Below, in pieces: positions 12,901 to 25,115 of a stretch of 64,000 bases of DNA. The position numbers and the translations under genes are program-made. Under the pieces are notes generated by a model. The model did not search any database. It was given only the letters and a program-made list of their open reading frames with translations, and was not told where the DNA came from. How positions within the stretch are numbered: the first letter of the stretch is position 1; each line of letters starts with the position of its first letter. Source of the stretch: Amblyornis subalaris (lineage: Eukaryota; Chordata; Aves; Passeriformes; Ptilonorhynchidae); NCBI GenBank assembly GCA_018881555.1, contig JACAXG010000264.1, forward strand, positions 137,775 to 201,774. Direction: 5' to 3'.

Positions 12901-14489
12901 ACAGTGACCTTGAGCCAGAGGTCAGCAGTGACCACATGGGCCAGATTGGGAAAGACACAGCTGGACCTGGGAATGTCCATCTGCCCAGTAACAGAACCAT
13001 CACTTCTACTGCACACTAACGAATGATAGTTAATTAGGGTGCTGTCATTAAAGACCTCTTAATCTGAGAGGGGAACCAGTCTGTGAACAGATGAGGTCAG
13101 CGTGGCTCTGACCTGAAGCATCGTGCTGGTCATCAGTGTGGTGCACCAAGACCTGCAGGTTTTGCCCTGGGTATGCTGAAATCCCCCATGGCTGCTTTTA
13201 CTCTGGTTGCATATTTGCAGAGCATTTAAGGCTGGTTTCATGCAATGATTGTTCACAGTTTATGTATAACACTAACTTGCTTTTTCTTCTGGAATTTTTT
13301 AATTGTGCAATCAAAATACTCTCCTCCCTGTAAAATCCATATGAAGGCTTCTGGCAAGAATTGGTATTCGCTCTGCAAACGCTGGTGTTGGATTTAAACG
13401 AGTGTCAGGCAAACTCATCTAAAGAAATTATGAAGCTTAATGGTGTCTTCACTTGTCATTTGTCATTTATGGCATCCCATACAATGAAAAGGCATTGCCG
13501 ACTACTAACTGTCCTCAGGGACATTGTCCATTTGAAATTGCTGCAAAGGTGACTGAATATTATTTAACCAGAAATTTGAGAGCAATAAGTAGTGCATTTT
13601 AGAGACTGCTTAGAAGATTGATGGGAAAAGATCTTTTTCTCTTTCAGACTGTAAACAAGAAGCAATAAATTATCTGGATTAATCTCAACAACAGGAGACA
13701 GACTACACTCCAGTCACCAGAATAAGTCTTGCTCTTATATGTGACTGCTCTTTGAAAGAATGGGCACATTAAAAAAAAAAATGGGTAAAGGCTGGAAACA
13801 TGCAAAAGATCTGATGTGAAGTAAATGGCGGCAGAGAGGCTCTTAGATTAATCAACACCTTTAAAAATTACTCATTTCTGACCATACCAATAATGAAGCT
13901 TGAATTTAAAAATATACAAAGCTGAACAAGTGATTACCAGTAAAAGTACTGGCCCAAAGAAATGAGTTAAAACAGTCTACCCAAAGAGGCAGCATAATGG
14001 GCATTTATTGTCACTAATGAGGAATGCAGAAGAAATTAGCAAGTAATTGGTAGATAGTAAACAAGGTTCTCTAAACAGAGAACTGCCAGTAAAATAACAC
14101 ACTTCTAGTTTTGCTCATCTGAAAACATTGAAACACGATGAATTGGGAATTTCAAGTCCACGAGATCTTATAAATACAATAAGAATTTTAATTTCTTTCT
14201 GGTATCTGAAGTNTTTTGTATAGTCCATGTTTTTGTAGCTACAAGGCTTGAAGGGAAGGGAAGGGAAATGGAATCATCCAAAAATCTGAAGCTTCTAATT
14301 AAAAACTACAACGTATAGCACTGTGTCTGTTGCCTGATCCAGCTGAAGGGAGTAGTTATGATGGCAACCCAGCTTATGCAAAGGACATATAAGATGTCGA
14401 AACAGGAATCAGGCAGAACAGGGATAACCACAAACATTGTCAGCTCTGTAGAAGGCAAAAGTCTGTGCCCTTGACTCCTCTATCCATAG
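9976..14489. other. Non-coding unique DNA, no gene seen
   Basis: No gene, RNA or transposon could be supported on either strand. The longest frame is 110 codons on the minus strand at 12002-12334, with no recognisable domain. A-runs at 9370-9380 and about 13771-13781 are not preceded by a polyadenylation signal or a processed-gene-like body. A short GAAGG repeat lies at about 14250-14267. Confidence 0.6.
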
Positions 14490-14575
14490 ATACGTATGCA
14501 TATAGCTGTGTGCTATATATAGATGTAGAAATAGCATATATAGATGTGTACACATATAGCTGTGCATGCATGGGA
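14490..14575. repeat. Diverged tandem duplication in alternating TA/TG-rich stretch
   Basis: The word CATATAGCTGTG occurs near 14499 and again near 14553, and ATATATAGATGT also occurs twice between them. This gives two imperfect units of roughly 45-50 bp. The composition is alternating purine-pyrimidine. It is best read as a decayed microsatellite or slippage product. Confidence 0.65.
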
Positions 14576-15756
14576 TCAAATAGCCTGAAGAACAGCACAG
14601 ACAAACTGTGAGGCAGTGAGAGAAAGAGCTTCAAGAGCTTTGATGGAAAAAGCCACAGAGAAGACTCACAGGAGAGAAAAAGGACCACCATTTTTATTTA
14701 GCAAGGAGCTGAAAGATCTATTTTACATTTTTAGTGACAACTATGTTAATAACCCACATCTTCATAAGTTTTGAATGTTCTATCTAATGTTTCAAAAGAA
14801 ACTTTTGCTGGCTGTAAAATTATGGCTAAAACAAACACCAGCTTAAGTGAAATCCACTGGCTCACTTGTATGGTAAGCACAGTTGTGTGTCTGTTTCTTT
14901 GGCTGTCCTCTGGAAGAGACCAGGTCTTCCCCATACTAACTATATCACCATCAGGAACCACATTTGCTCCCATGGTCTGGCAGCACACTGGAGAAGCCCT
15001 AGACATCCACATCTCTGTGACCCACTCCTGTAAATGGAGCCATTGAGAACAACCCCAGCACTTTGGCACTTCCCAGACTTGAGGGGAGCAGAAGAGAGAC
15101 TTGGGGAAATCTGTTTTGTCCTGTGGGACATACAGCCCCTTCCAGTCTCNTCTTTTTTCTTCCAGGAAGAGCAAGCTCCTGTGTTAGTCACAGCAGGTAT
15201 GTCACCAGACCCTTGGAGGACAGCCATTCCTGAGCTGTGACTGCTGTGTCTGGTTTCTGTTCAAAGACATAAACATGAAACCCAAGCCTTGGACTGTGCA
15301 AAGCGGCAATGCGGATCCCTGACTCACCACGGTCACGAAACTGTGGCACTGCAGCTCCCGGTGGCAGCAGCACGTGGCCTCCGGCACCCCAAAGGCAGCA
15401 CCGAGCAGTGCTGGAAAGAAGCAAAGGTGCAGTCAGTGCTGTTGACTTGCACAGGAGGTGACACCAGCTGTCCTTAGAACTCCCAGCACATTTACCCCAG
15501 GGAATGGATATGAGGAAGGTTGTGTTTGACTCTTCTTGCATGACTCATCGCGCCCACTTCTGTGTGAGCTCTGGAGCAAGTTGCCGTGGCTGGATGCACC
15601 TCTTTGGCTGGGTGCACATCTTCTCAGGACACATATTCTTTCATTGCACTGCAGATGTTTATTTTTGCCGACACTGGATCATCTGGCAAGGTGTCTCTTT
15701 CCCTTGCCTTTCTTCTCGCTGGCCATGCAGATGCCAGCCATTAGGCAGAATATGAT
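14576..15756. other. Non-coding unique DNA, locally GC-rich, no gene seen
   Basis: The minus-strand frame of 142 codons (14746-15174) and its neighbours overlap several other frames, contain an N, and show no recognisable domain. The stretch 15270-15480 is GC-rich compared with its surroundings but has few CpG, so I do not call a CpG island. No splice-bounded exon could be defended. Confidence 0.55.
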
Positions 15757-15946
15757 CCCTTCCCTTCCCTTCCCTTCCCTTCCCTTCCCTTCCCTTCCCT
15801 TCCCTTCCCTTCCCTTCCCTTCCCTTCCCTTCCCTTCCCTTCCCTTCCCTNCCCTTCCCTTCCCTTCCCTTCCCTTCCCTTCCCTTCCCTTCCCTTCCCT
15901 TCCCTTCCCTTCCCTTCCCTTCCCTTCCCTTCCCTTCCCTTCCCTT
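15757..15946. repeat. (TTCCC)n pentanucleotide microsatellite, about 38 copies
   Basis: About 190 bp of essentially perfect TTCCC repeat, all pyrimidine on this strand, with one N at 15851 where T is expected. It is followed by an imperfect pyrimidine stretch to about 15966. The repeat leaves long open frames on both strands (Ser/Leu/Pro/Phe one way, Arg/Glu/Gly/Lys the other), which are artefacts of the five-base unit. A perfect homopurine-homopyrimidine mirror tract of this length can form triplex (H-DNA). The true length is likely to be polymorphic and may be mis-sized in the assembly. Confidence 0.97.
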
Positions 15947-18654
15947 TTTCTTCTTCCCTTTTCTCCAGACAGTTTGCATTCAGATAGCTGTCTTGCTCAG
16001 CAGCCCCTCTTATCCCAAATCTCATTGCCAGCCTACGTGCAGCTATCGTACCCCGGCTGCAGCAAGGTCAGCAGTAGCTGCAGATATAATACCAGCAATT
16101 GCCCCATTCAGGTCAGAGTGCATGGACAGGGCACTGGGTGATTGAGCTGGCACAGGTGTAATGATACTGAACAGCACTGTAGCATATTTACCCTATTCCT
16201 CCACTCACAAACTTAAATCACTTGCAGGGTTCATAATGGGGCCAAACTTGAATGAGTTTTCACAGCTTCAGCCCTAGAAAACTAAGGCTATCGCCTCCCC
16301 CCTCGATTGCCAGTCACATTTCAAGTCCCTGCAGCACAGCATGGAGACACTGCAGCTGTTCAAACAAACCGTTTCTGGAAGTGCTACCACAAGCAGGCAA
16401 GAGGAGAGCAGGATTTGGAAATGGCTGAACCATTTGGCTGCAATTCTCCACTGCATTTCAGCTGGAGGTAGTACCACCCCCTTCTCTTCCAGAATAAAAG
16501 ATTTCCACAATTACTGTTATAGATGGATAAGGATTTGGGGGGGTTTTATGTATAAAAGAATACAGAAGCCTGCCATCAGCTCTACCTAAACTGATGAATT
16601 ACAAGATCTTGCCTAAAGTCATTTACTTATAGTACAACATGCACAATTGCTGCCCTGCAGAGTTTACAGTCTCAGCTGTCTTTTGTGTTTGTCATAGTGA
16701 AGTGCATGGCACTTCTTAGCTTGTAATANGTATGCAAAAATGGAGTTCATCAGCAATCTCAAAATAGAAAAAATAATAAATGATTCAGGAATGCTGATAT
16801 AAAAAACCTTGTGCAATGAACCCCTGTAGATTTTAAGATTGGACCCTGAAAATCCTAACTTATATTGACTGTAATAATTTTTAGAAGTTCATTGTAACCA
16901 ATATTATAGGCTTATGTTATGTAAACTTTACAGAGTTGTTGATGCTGGGCTGCCATGTGTTTGTTGTTCTTGTGCAACTTGTATATAGTGGTTGCAAAAT
17001 GTTATTTTTCCAATATCATAAAAATTAGCATCCTTTTAAGCCAAGGTGAAATTATTGCCTTGAGGCACATTCCTAGACAGTTTGGCCCATAATTTATCTG
17101 GCCAGTTCAGACAGTATGAAGAGATATCAGTAGCTCTGTATTGCTCCAGGCTTCTTCAGAGGCTTTGCGAAGTGAATTTAAAATTATTTTTCTCTCACTT
17201 GCAAAGTGATTTTGGACTTGTCTGAAAGATGCCCAGATCCAGAGCTCACTGGTTCAAAGATAAGAGTCATATCTCTTTAGAAGGTTTTCTTTTGTCCAAT
17301 AACTTTTAAATGCTGTACAGGGAAGACAACAGGCAGACTTTATATTGTTAGCAGGCTGCTCCATACTTGTCTAGGTTATTTGTTGCTTCTGCATCCAGTC
17401 TTTCCCCTCTACATGAGATCAACTGTGACTCTGATGACAGGCTGTGACACCCAGGGAGATCAGCAGAGTCCTCAGGGTTAGCAGGCAACTTTAATCACTA
17501 GAGTAGATGAAAATCAGAATGAAAACATGTTGCTGGGAGTAAAAAAAGATTCAGTTCATGATGAATACTGGAGGGGGAAGACAGGATGCCTTAGTAGCTT
17601 TGGCTGTGATGGCTGCTGTGTTCTGTAGCTCTCTCTCTCTTTCCAGATGAGTTGAGCTACGAAGGTCAGCTTTCCGTGCTCTCTGAGTAGAAGAGGTACT
17701 TACAGCAAGGCAATTCAAAGTTTTCTAAGTCATTCAATATCTCTTAACACTTTACTTAATAATTGCCTCAGATGACCCAAGGGCGAAGTCACTACCAGCA
17801 TTGCTACCACAGCTATAATGGCTAACTACTGTCACCTTAATGACTTCAAGTACTGCTAAGTTTAATGAAAAATGTGCCACTTCAGTGAGGCCAAAGATAC
17901 CAGAAAATAGGTTTCAGGAAATAACAGTATTACCTCAGAAATGTCATCTCCTTGGGATTAAAATCCTCATAAATGTTTGACAGCTTTATGTAAATGCAAT
18001 AAACCAAAGGTATAGGGAGAAGAAATTACTCTCATTTCACATTTATGATGTACAACAAAATTATAATGCAGATGAGGACGAAGTGACTTATAAGTGTTAA
18101 ACACATGGTTTAATATCTAATATGGCAGCAGTAGCCCTGCTGAGTGAGTATGTGCAGTACTCTGTCATTATGGACACCATGGCATCATCAGTGCTGGGGC
18201 AGGTGGTGAATGAGCAGTGCACAACTCTCATTATGGGCTCAGTCAGAAAAAAATGAGAAAATGAGAAATGTTTGTGAATCACACTTGTGACTGTAAGAGT
18301 TGTGAGTCTAACTCTTGGAAGCTTAACACCAGTAAGAGTCTGTTTACCTCTACTGAAGGATTTTCTTCCCTGAAGGGTTGAAGTTACTGTGCAGAAAGCT
18401 TTGGATCATAGATGCCTTCAGGGCAAGAGTTGCAAACGTCTTGTATTTGGCCCAACTTGACTTCCAATTGCTGTTCAGCTAAAATCTCACATTCAAGGCT
18501 CTTCTCATCCCATTAAGGGTAGAAGGACAGAAAACTGTGAGGTGTCCCGCTGAGGACCCCTCAGCACATCTGGACAGAGGGTTGCGTGCTGCTTCCATCC
18601 TTGGCTGGCTGTCCCGCCCTGTCCCCTCACCCTCTCTGGCAAACCACCTTCAGT
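15947..18654. other. Non-coding unique DNA, no gene seen
   Basis: The segment is mostly AT-rich, and no exon, RNA gene or transposon was recognised. Short open frames (about 60-80 codons) look random. A short CTCTCT run lies near 17630. A single N lies at about 16730. Confidence 0.6.
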
Positions 18655-18894
18655 TAAATATGCAGATTGCTGCAAGCTGCAGTATGCTTATTCAATGCAC
18701 AGGCACACTGGGGGCACAAAAAAATCTTCTCTTTGAAATCCAAGGATGGTAAGATAGATACCTGATGCTGTTCTTGAACATGTTAATGTAAGCCATGTGG
18801 CAAATAGCATTAGCCCTGCCAAAATCTTCTCTCTTGATGATGAGTTTTATCATCCTTTTGATGCTTGAGCACAGGTTTATTTTGACATACATAT
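18655..18894 (+). repeat. Unidentified interspersed repeat, copy 1 (interrupted)
   Basis: Two blocks here reappear in the same order about 1.1 kb downstream. Block one, 'GCAGATTGCTGCAAGCTGC' at about 18661, matches the stretch near 19860. Block two, around 18838-18894 (TGAGTTTTATCATCC, then GCACAGGTTTATTTTGA), matches 19890-19948. In this copy the blocks are separated by about 140 extra bases, and AAAATCTTCTCT occurs twice (near 18721 and 18821), which suggests an internal duplication or insertion. I do not recognise the family. An LTR or other transposon end is possible. Confidence 0.5.
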
Positions 18895-18984
18895 GGCATG
18901 TGTGCCTGGGTCTCCTCCTTCAGCACAGAGCTNCTCAAGACAATGTTGCTGGATGTCAATCTACAGCAGTTTTTCATTCCTACT

Positions 18985-19420
18985 GTAGTAGATATCTGTG
19001 TGCAGAGAAGCTCCCGGTGCAGATCCTGCCCTGCCTGTTCTACCGATTTCCATGGCAAACTGGGACCTTTGGCTTGCTTCCCTGCCGTGCTGGCAGGAGG
19101 AGCAGGGTAGCCCACCGTGGGGGGTCTGTACCANGACGCAGGAGCTCAGGGGCCTGCCCGTGCTGCTGCCCCAGCTGTCCACCCTGCCTGTGGCATACGG
19201 ACAGCTGGACGGGAGCTCCTACGAGCTGCTGAGGGATCACTGACGGTGCAGTGCCGCTCTCTAAGCCCCGGCAGCTGGGCAGCTGCTGGGAGAGCAGCTC
19301 GGGGGGCCATGCTGGGACTGGCACAGACAGCCGGCACCGGCAGCCCGGCAGCTGTAGCTGCCTGCGGGTCACAGCCCTTGTAAACCTTCTCTGAGTATTA
19401 AAGCCGACCCGGCAGCATAG
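18985..19420. other. GC-rich patch with short open frame and ATTAAA signal
   Basis: This is the most GC-rich stretch of its neighbourhood. A plus-strand frame ends at the TGA at 19241-19243 with a C-terminal sequence containing LPVLLPQLSTLPVAYGQLDG. About 155 bp after the stop lies ATTAAA (near 19397), a common variant polyadenylation signal. The frame upstream of about 19110 is uncertain, because alternative frames read better in other parts and an N sits at 19134. It could be a decayed terminal exon, a processed pseudogene or internal sequence of a mobile element whose repeats lie on both sides. I do not recognise the protein and do not call a gene. Confidence 0.3.
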
Positions 19421-19850
19421 GGCAGCTTTGGGCTTTTCCATTGGTTTTTCTTCCTTGGTCTCCTACTATAATCCTTTTCCCGCCATTTCCACCACTGAAA
19501 ACCATTTATGAGAAATAATTTCTGAGTATAAATCAGAGCTAAATGGACTTCAAGGAAACCAAAGAAAGAGAGCAAAAACTGATTTGATGCTGTAACATCA
19601 GTAGGCATGCCAGATTTTAAGGGAAAGAGCTGGAGACTGGGTTAGACTGATTCATCACTATGTTTGCAACTCTGGGGAGGTTTGCAGCTGGTTGGGTAAG
19701 TATGCTGAGCAGAGTAAAAATTGTTGAGCAAAGAAGAAAATAAATCCATGCCAAACGCATACTGGCTTTGATAACATATTCCTGTGCTGAAATTTAGACA
19801 AAGGGCTGTTATGAAGTTGTTTTCTTAATGTCTAGAGCCTGTTTCATTCA
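19421..19850. other. Non-coding DNA between repeat copies, nothing recognised
   Basis: AT-rich sequence of ordinary composition with no open frame over 80 codons. If the two flanking repeat copies are ends of one element, this would be part of its interior, but nothing retroviral or transposase-like can be read here. Confidence 0.5.
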
Positions 19851-19948
19851 AATAGATCTGCAGATTGCTGCAAGTTCCAATATGCTTTATAGTGAGTTTC
19901 CTCATCCTGTTGACCTTTGAGTGCAAGTTTATTTTGATATATGTATGA
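19851..19948 (+). repeat. Unidentified interspersed repeat, copy 2 (compact)
   Basis: This is the compact version of the repeat at 18655-18894, with the same block order and orientation (GCAGATTGCTGCAAG, ATATGCTT, GAGTTTCCTCATCC, AGTTTATTTTGATAT). Divergence between the copies is visible at many positions, so both are old. The family is not identified. Confidence 0.5.
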
Positions 19949-20111
19949 GAGCTCTCCAAAATCCGCCCATGGTGGCTACCCAAGCAGGGTACCTTTTTGT
20001 GAAAGAAGTAGCGCGGGACTGCCCACCCATCAGCTACAGTGACCCTAGCTCCCAAGCCTCTCTGACTATGACGTTGCTGTAAACACAGCTGCCATCATAT
20101 TTGGAAACACA

Positions 20112-20865
20112 AATCCCATCAGGTCCTGCACAAGAGTTGGGGAAATCCAAACCACAAATACAGGCTGGGCGTAGAAGGGATTGAGAGCAGCCCTGAGGAG
20201 AAGGACTCACGGGTGTTGGTTGAGGAGAAGGTTGACATGACCCAGCAATGTGCACTCACAGCCCAGAAAGCCAATCATGTCCTGGGCTGCATCCAAAGCA
20301 GTGTGGCCAGCAGAGGTGATTCTCCCCCTCTACTCTGCTCTGGTGAAATCCCAGCCAGAGTACTGTGTCCAGTTCTGGGGCCCTCAACACAAGAAGGACG
20401 TGGACCTGCTGGAGCGAGTCATGAGGAGGGCCATGAAGAAGATCAAAGGGCTGGAGCACCTCTCCTTTGAAGACAGACTAAGAGTTGGGGTTGTTCAGTC
20501 TGGAGAAGAGAAGGGTCCAGGGACACTTTATAGCACCTTCCAGTACCTAAAGGGCCCTTACAAGACAGCTGGAGAAGGACCTTTTACAAGGGCATGTAAG
20601 TGATAGGACAAGGAAGAATGGCTTCAAACTGAAAGAAGGTGAGTTTAGATCAGATACTAGGAAGAAATCCTTTACTGTGAGAGTGGAATAGATTGTCCAG
20701 AGAAGTTATGGATGCCCCATCCCTGGAAGTGTTCAAGATTAGATTGAACAGCACTTTGAGCAACTTGGTCTAGTGGAAGATATCCCTGCCCATGGCAGGG
20801 GGATTGGAACTAGATGGTCTTTAAGATCCCTTCCAACTCAAACCATTCTTTGAGTCTATTATCGT
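20112..20865 (+). mobile_element. CR1 LINE, long 3' end covering the C-terminal part of ORF2
   Basis: This plus-strand CR1 fragment of about 750 bp begins abruptly inside ORF2 (CAGGTCCTGCACAAGAGTTG at about 20119). It runs through the well-known blocks 'CACAAATACAGGCTGGGCG', 'GAGAGCAGCCCTGAGGAGAA', 'GAGTACTGTGTCCAGTTCTG', 'CACAAGAAGGACGTGGACC', 'TTACAAGGGCATGTAAGTG' and 'CATCCCTGGAAGTGTTCAAG', ending in 'CCCTTCCAACTCAAACCATT'. One frame stays open for over 110 codons (20250-20603) as a relic of ORF2. Small indels, for example loss of several bases after 'GGCCAGCAGAGGTGATT', break it overall. It is the least decayed CR1 in the window. It is 5'-truncated and not capable of autonomous movement. 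Confidence 0.95.
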
Positions 20866-23800
20866 ATCAGGAGTCAGTCATGAGTTAGACCTCAGGTGCC
20901 TTGAGGTGTCCAGACAGCACCAGACATTCAAGCAGAGCCTCTTGTTCACTAACCCTGGCCTCAGGGAGATCGCTGTAGGGTACTTTTTAGTCATAGAAAT
21001 ATCTACGCAGTGAGTGGGGAGCCCAGGACTAGGTCAGGGTGGCAGTCCAGCAAACTTTTGAGTTCTTCTGTTTAATTTAATGTACTTTTTACTTTAGCGT
21101 TGTACTATTCAGTATCAGGCACAGAACTTCCTCTGTAGTGCATAGGTGTCGGGGTTATGGATCTGGGCACACGCCTGGTCTAAGTCCTCTGCTGTCAGCC
21201 TCATAATGCCCTATACACTGGTGAGGGCCACACGGCCCACATCAGGGAAACAGGCTGCTGTGTTTTGTTCAGCAGGAGACTGAAATAGGTAGGGTGGCTC
21301 ACGTGTGTGTGGGTGTGCACAACTCAATACACGTCCTTAACCCAGTCTGTTGGTTGGTGGCAGGGAGCTGCGGTAACACTCCGGTCTCACCATGTAGGCA
21401 CATCCACCTCCATTTCCTTGGGTCACTCCCCTCCAAGTAGGCACTCAATCTTCTGTGTTGAAAAGCTGATGCTGGAGGACACTGCATGTGTTCTTGGCAT
21501 CTCACCTCTTCTTTTTTGTATATATATCTTATTTAAACCCAAAAATATGAAATAAGCCTTAGCTAGTAGTTTTCTCAGTCTTTGGAAAACCGTTGCATGA
21601 AGCAGTGATATATAAATTGCTTTCCTTTCAGGACATTCTATTGGTAGAGATTTTTTTTCCAATTTTTCTTCTTTTTTTTTTGATTGTTGGATTTTATTCA
21701 GCTGTCAACTTACCAGGAAACTGAATGTAAATATACCAGACTGTCAGATAATTAAATAATTGTGTTTATTTATTGTGTTTCCTTATAGTTTGATTCAGCT
21801 TCAACTCTGACCTAAAGTAGAAAGCATAAGAGGAATTGCTTGAAGTGAATATGGGTTTCTAGGTCAAACAGTCCTTAACGGCTGAAATTACAAGTATGCA
21901 TCTTATTTGTCCCAGCTGTTGAGGTCTATGTTTGTTTTGTAGCGACTGCTTGTGTTCTGGTACTTCCAATTAGGCAAGAAGATACTGGAACATAAGAAGT
22001 CCTGAAGAATTTATAGTCTACTTGTGGCTGAAGTGCAACAAGNTAATGACACAAGCAATCGAAAGGAAGGTGGGAGGAACAGCAGGGATAACAAAAACAG
22101 GATTGTGTGGTTATATAGAGAGATACATGTGGGTAGACTGTGGTTCTGAATCACATGCAGAATGGATACTGCTGAAATCCAAAGAGCTGACACAGCACTG
22201 CTCACCCTTGTACACCAAGGCTCTTGTGGACAGCAGGATTAGACACNGAGGGCATGGACCTGGTAACACAGGCCAGGGCAGCTGCAGGAACTTGGCAATG
22301 ATTCCCTTGCTTATAAGGATGCTCTGAGAGACCTGGGAAGAAGGGAACTCTTCCAGACCAAATTATAGCATTCCATAAAGTATTTTGGGAAGGCCATTGA
22401 TAACATGAAAGGTAAAAGAGGCAGACTACCAAATGACCTTTACTTTTTTACTCACGACACTTTTTTTTGCCTGTTGCTGTGTTTACCAGCTAATGGTATA
22501 AAGTCAACATTGTCTTTGATGTGTGCACAATAATTCACTCAGGTGGGTGTAGGTAATAGACTAGGAACAATTTTATTTATCTAGGCTATAGTCTATAAAA
22601 TGGCTGCTGCTGATTCATACTGCTGTTGTTTGCCAATATTTGCCTACATAGCACTTGCCTAAAGATGAAACCCTAATCAAGAAATTTTATATCCTTATGT
22701 AATCTCTGATGTCCATGGCAATCTTTGTTATTGAAACAATTGCATCTAAGACCCATAGCCAGTCTTGGTCCATCAGGAGGAGCATAAAAAGGCACAGCAT
22801 CATTTCAGAAGAGTTTTGTCAGANGAGATTTGACATGAAATGATGCAGAGAGATGTGCTGTCAAACAAGGAAGAAGCAGAGATAGGTCTTCATACAAACC
22901 AGTACATTTTTGACTCACTTGTTTTTAGAAAGTGCACATCACATTTGCTTGTGAAGTTCCTGGAAAAACATTTGCAAGATTTGTGAGAACCACTCTAGCT
23001 GGAGAGCCAGTGGGAAGGGGCTGGTACTGCTGGTCCTGAGTTCCCTCTCCCCTTGGCTATGTACCCTTTTGTTCCTTTCTCTTCATTTATCTATCTGAGG
23101 GAAACAGAGTTTGTGTAATAGCAATCTCTTGCTAAATTCTAAAGCCCATGTATTGACTTTTCCTCTGTCTGGGAAGAGAGAAGTGTGAGGATAGGAGCAC
23201 ATTATGGGCTGTTCAGATTAGTCTGCTCCAGAGTATATTTCCCTTCTGGGCTTGAGAGTGGGGAGAAGCTGCCTGTCTTTTTCTCACAGGTGTATGGAGC
23301 AGGTTCAAAAGGTGCTCGCATGCCTGACAGATGCTTTCCTTTTCTCGTTTGCTTTCATTATTAAAAATAAATAGCAAAATACCAAGGACCAGAGTGCCTG
23401 TGTGTATTTCAAAATTCAAATATACAAATATGATTTCTTCCTACTTTGATGAAAGTAAAAAGACATTATGAGAAATTCATTCATTTTGCATCTTTTCAAA
23501 GTATTTTAGATGTGAATTCAGTTGTTACTCTCTTCCTCTTTCATTTTTTGAAGCCTTGAAGTTAACCCATCAGAATACCCAGTGCAGCAGTTAAAAAAAA
23601 AAAAAATCAGGACAGGGAGTACCATGCCTTCCCATCAGTGCTGTGCCACCCCATCTGGTTGAACCGCAGCTCCAGCTGCAGGCTCAGCCCTGTCCCATTG
23701 CCATCAAGCACTGCTTCCTGGGCCCAGATTTCATTTCCATGCCTGAGTAAATCCACCCACATGCCAGACTAAGTCCTGCTGTGCCTGACATTTCTGTTCT

Positions 23801-24839
23801 GAACAGGCTCTGGGATTCAGGAGCTTCGTGGAAAATATACAAGTATGATTCAGCCATGCAGGTCCGCTTCCTTACTGCTTGTGTTAGCAGCAGGGAAAGC
23901 CAGAGGGGAGTTCCCCACTGTGCAGAAAAGACACTTAGAGAGATCAAGCATCACAGCCTTGTAGTTGGACACAGTCAGTCCAAAGCATTTTATTTTTAGG
24001 GAATCACACCAGAAACTAAAATGGCTCATTAACAAAAATACACTAGAAGAGAAATGCAAATCACTGCTCAGATTTCCATCCTGCAAAGAACACAACAGAG
24101 CTACTCAGGGGATACTCAGGGTCTGCTTCCTGTGTGGCTTTGGCCCCCAACTGAAGTGACATAATTTTTTTGCAGACTTCTGCAGAATTGTCAGGAACAG
24201 CCGTTAATTGATCACGGCATCTTTTGGCCACATCCAGCACTTGCAAGATAAAGTCAGAGCTAAGGACCCAAGAGTCTGGAGAGTTGCACAGAAATCACAC
24301 TGGTGCTGTCTGCCCCTGGAAGGCAGGTATTTTAGGATCACCCAAAGTTAAAGCACCAGCTGAACAGAGGTGGGGAAAATGTAGGCTCTTTTCTTGTTTA
24401 AAACTCCGGACTTTTGCACATATTGTGAGCCTAATTGCAAATGCTGCTTCAATTTCTTGGTTTATTTTCATAGGGGGAAAAAATCTGATGCAGTTCTTGG
24501 CTCTTTCCTGTCACACCATTAATGTACCAGATGGGCAGACAACCAAGTAATTCCTATCCCTTGTTCCACAACCTCAGTCCATATCTCTAAGCAAGTCAGA
24601 TCAACCATCCAGCCCTTTGTGTGTTTAGCCTGAGATTTTCAAGAGACCATTTGGTGTGAGACAAGTCCCCTGCAGGTCTTTGAAATCCTTCCCTAGGGAA
24701 AAGGATTGCAAATGTCCTGAGCAGGGACTGTGTGCCATTGAGTTTGCAAGGCTGTGACATAAATCTTGTTTTACACCAGGCCTTCAGGTGTTTGTGCAAG
24801 GCTACAGAGTCATCATGATAATCCTTCTTTTACATGCTC
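20866..24839. other. Non-coding unique DNA, no gene seen
   Basis: No exon, RNA gene or named transposon was recognised. T-rich runs lie at 21652-21682, and an A-run lies at about 23591-23605 without a processed-gene body. The frames present are under 110 codons and overlap each other on both strands. Single Ns lie at about 22043, 22247 and 22824. Confidence 0.6.
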
Positions 24840-25115
24840 AATGGGAAAGAAAAACAGGGATTGACAATAAAAATTGGAAGAGTAGGGGTGTAAAAACGGG
24901 AGATGTATGCTGAAAGGAGGGAGAAGTAACAAAAGAATAACCCAGGACAAGAACAGCAAATAGAAAAAAGCTCTTTGCATGCAGTTGAAGGAGAGAAAAT
25001 GAAGCAACAGCGCAGTGGGAAAAAATAGAAAGATTACTATTAACAGGTGGAACAGAGCAGATGAAGCAAAAGGACAAAAGAATGGTTAATGAGGGAACAG
25101 GGAAAAGAGAGAGCA
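24840..25115. repeat. Purine-rich (A/G) low-complexity stretch
   Basis: The plus strand is strongly purine-rich, with many GGAGAAA, AAAAACAGGG and GGGAAAA words. The opposite strand therefore yields Phe/Leu/Ser-rich open frames of 64-102 codons, which are compositional artefacts. No defined repeat unit. Confidence 0.6.

Noticed and set aside
14746..15174. 142-codon minus-strand frame
   Set aside because: Contains an N, overlaps competing frames and has no recognisable motif.
15536..16141. 201-codon open frame, the longest in the window
   Set aside because: Most of it is the (TTCCC)n microsatellite, which lacks stops in any frame. The ends are unremarkable.
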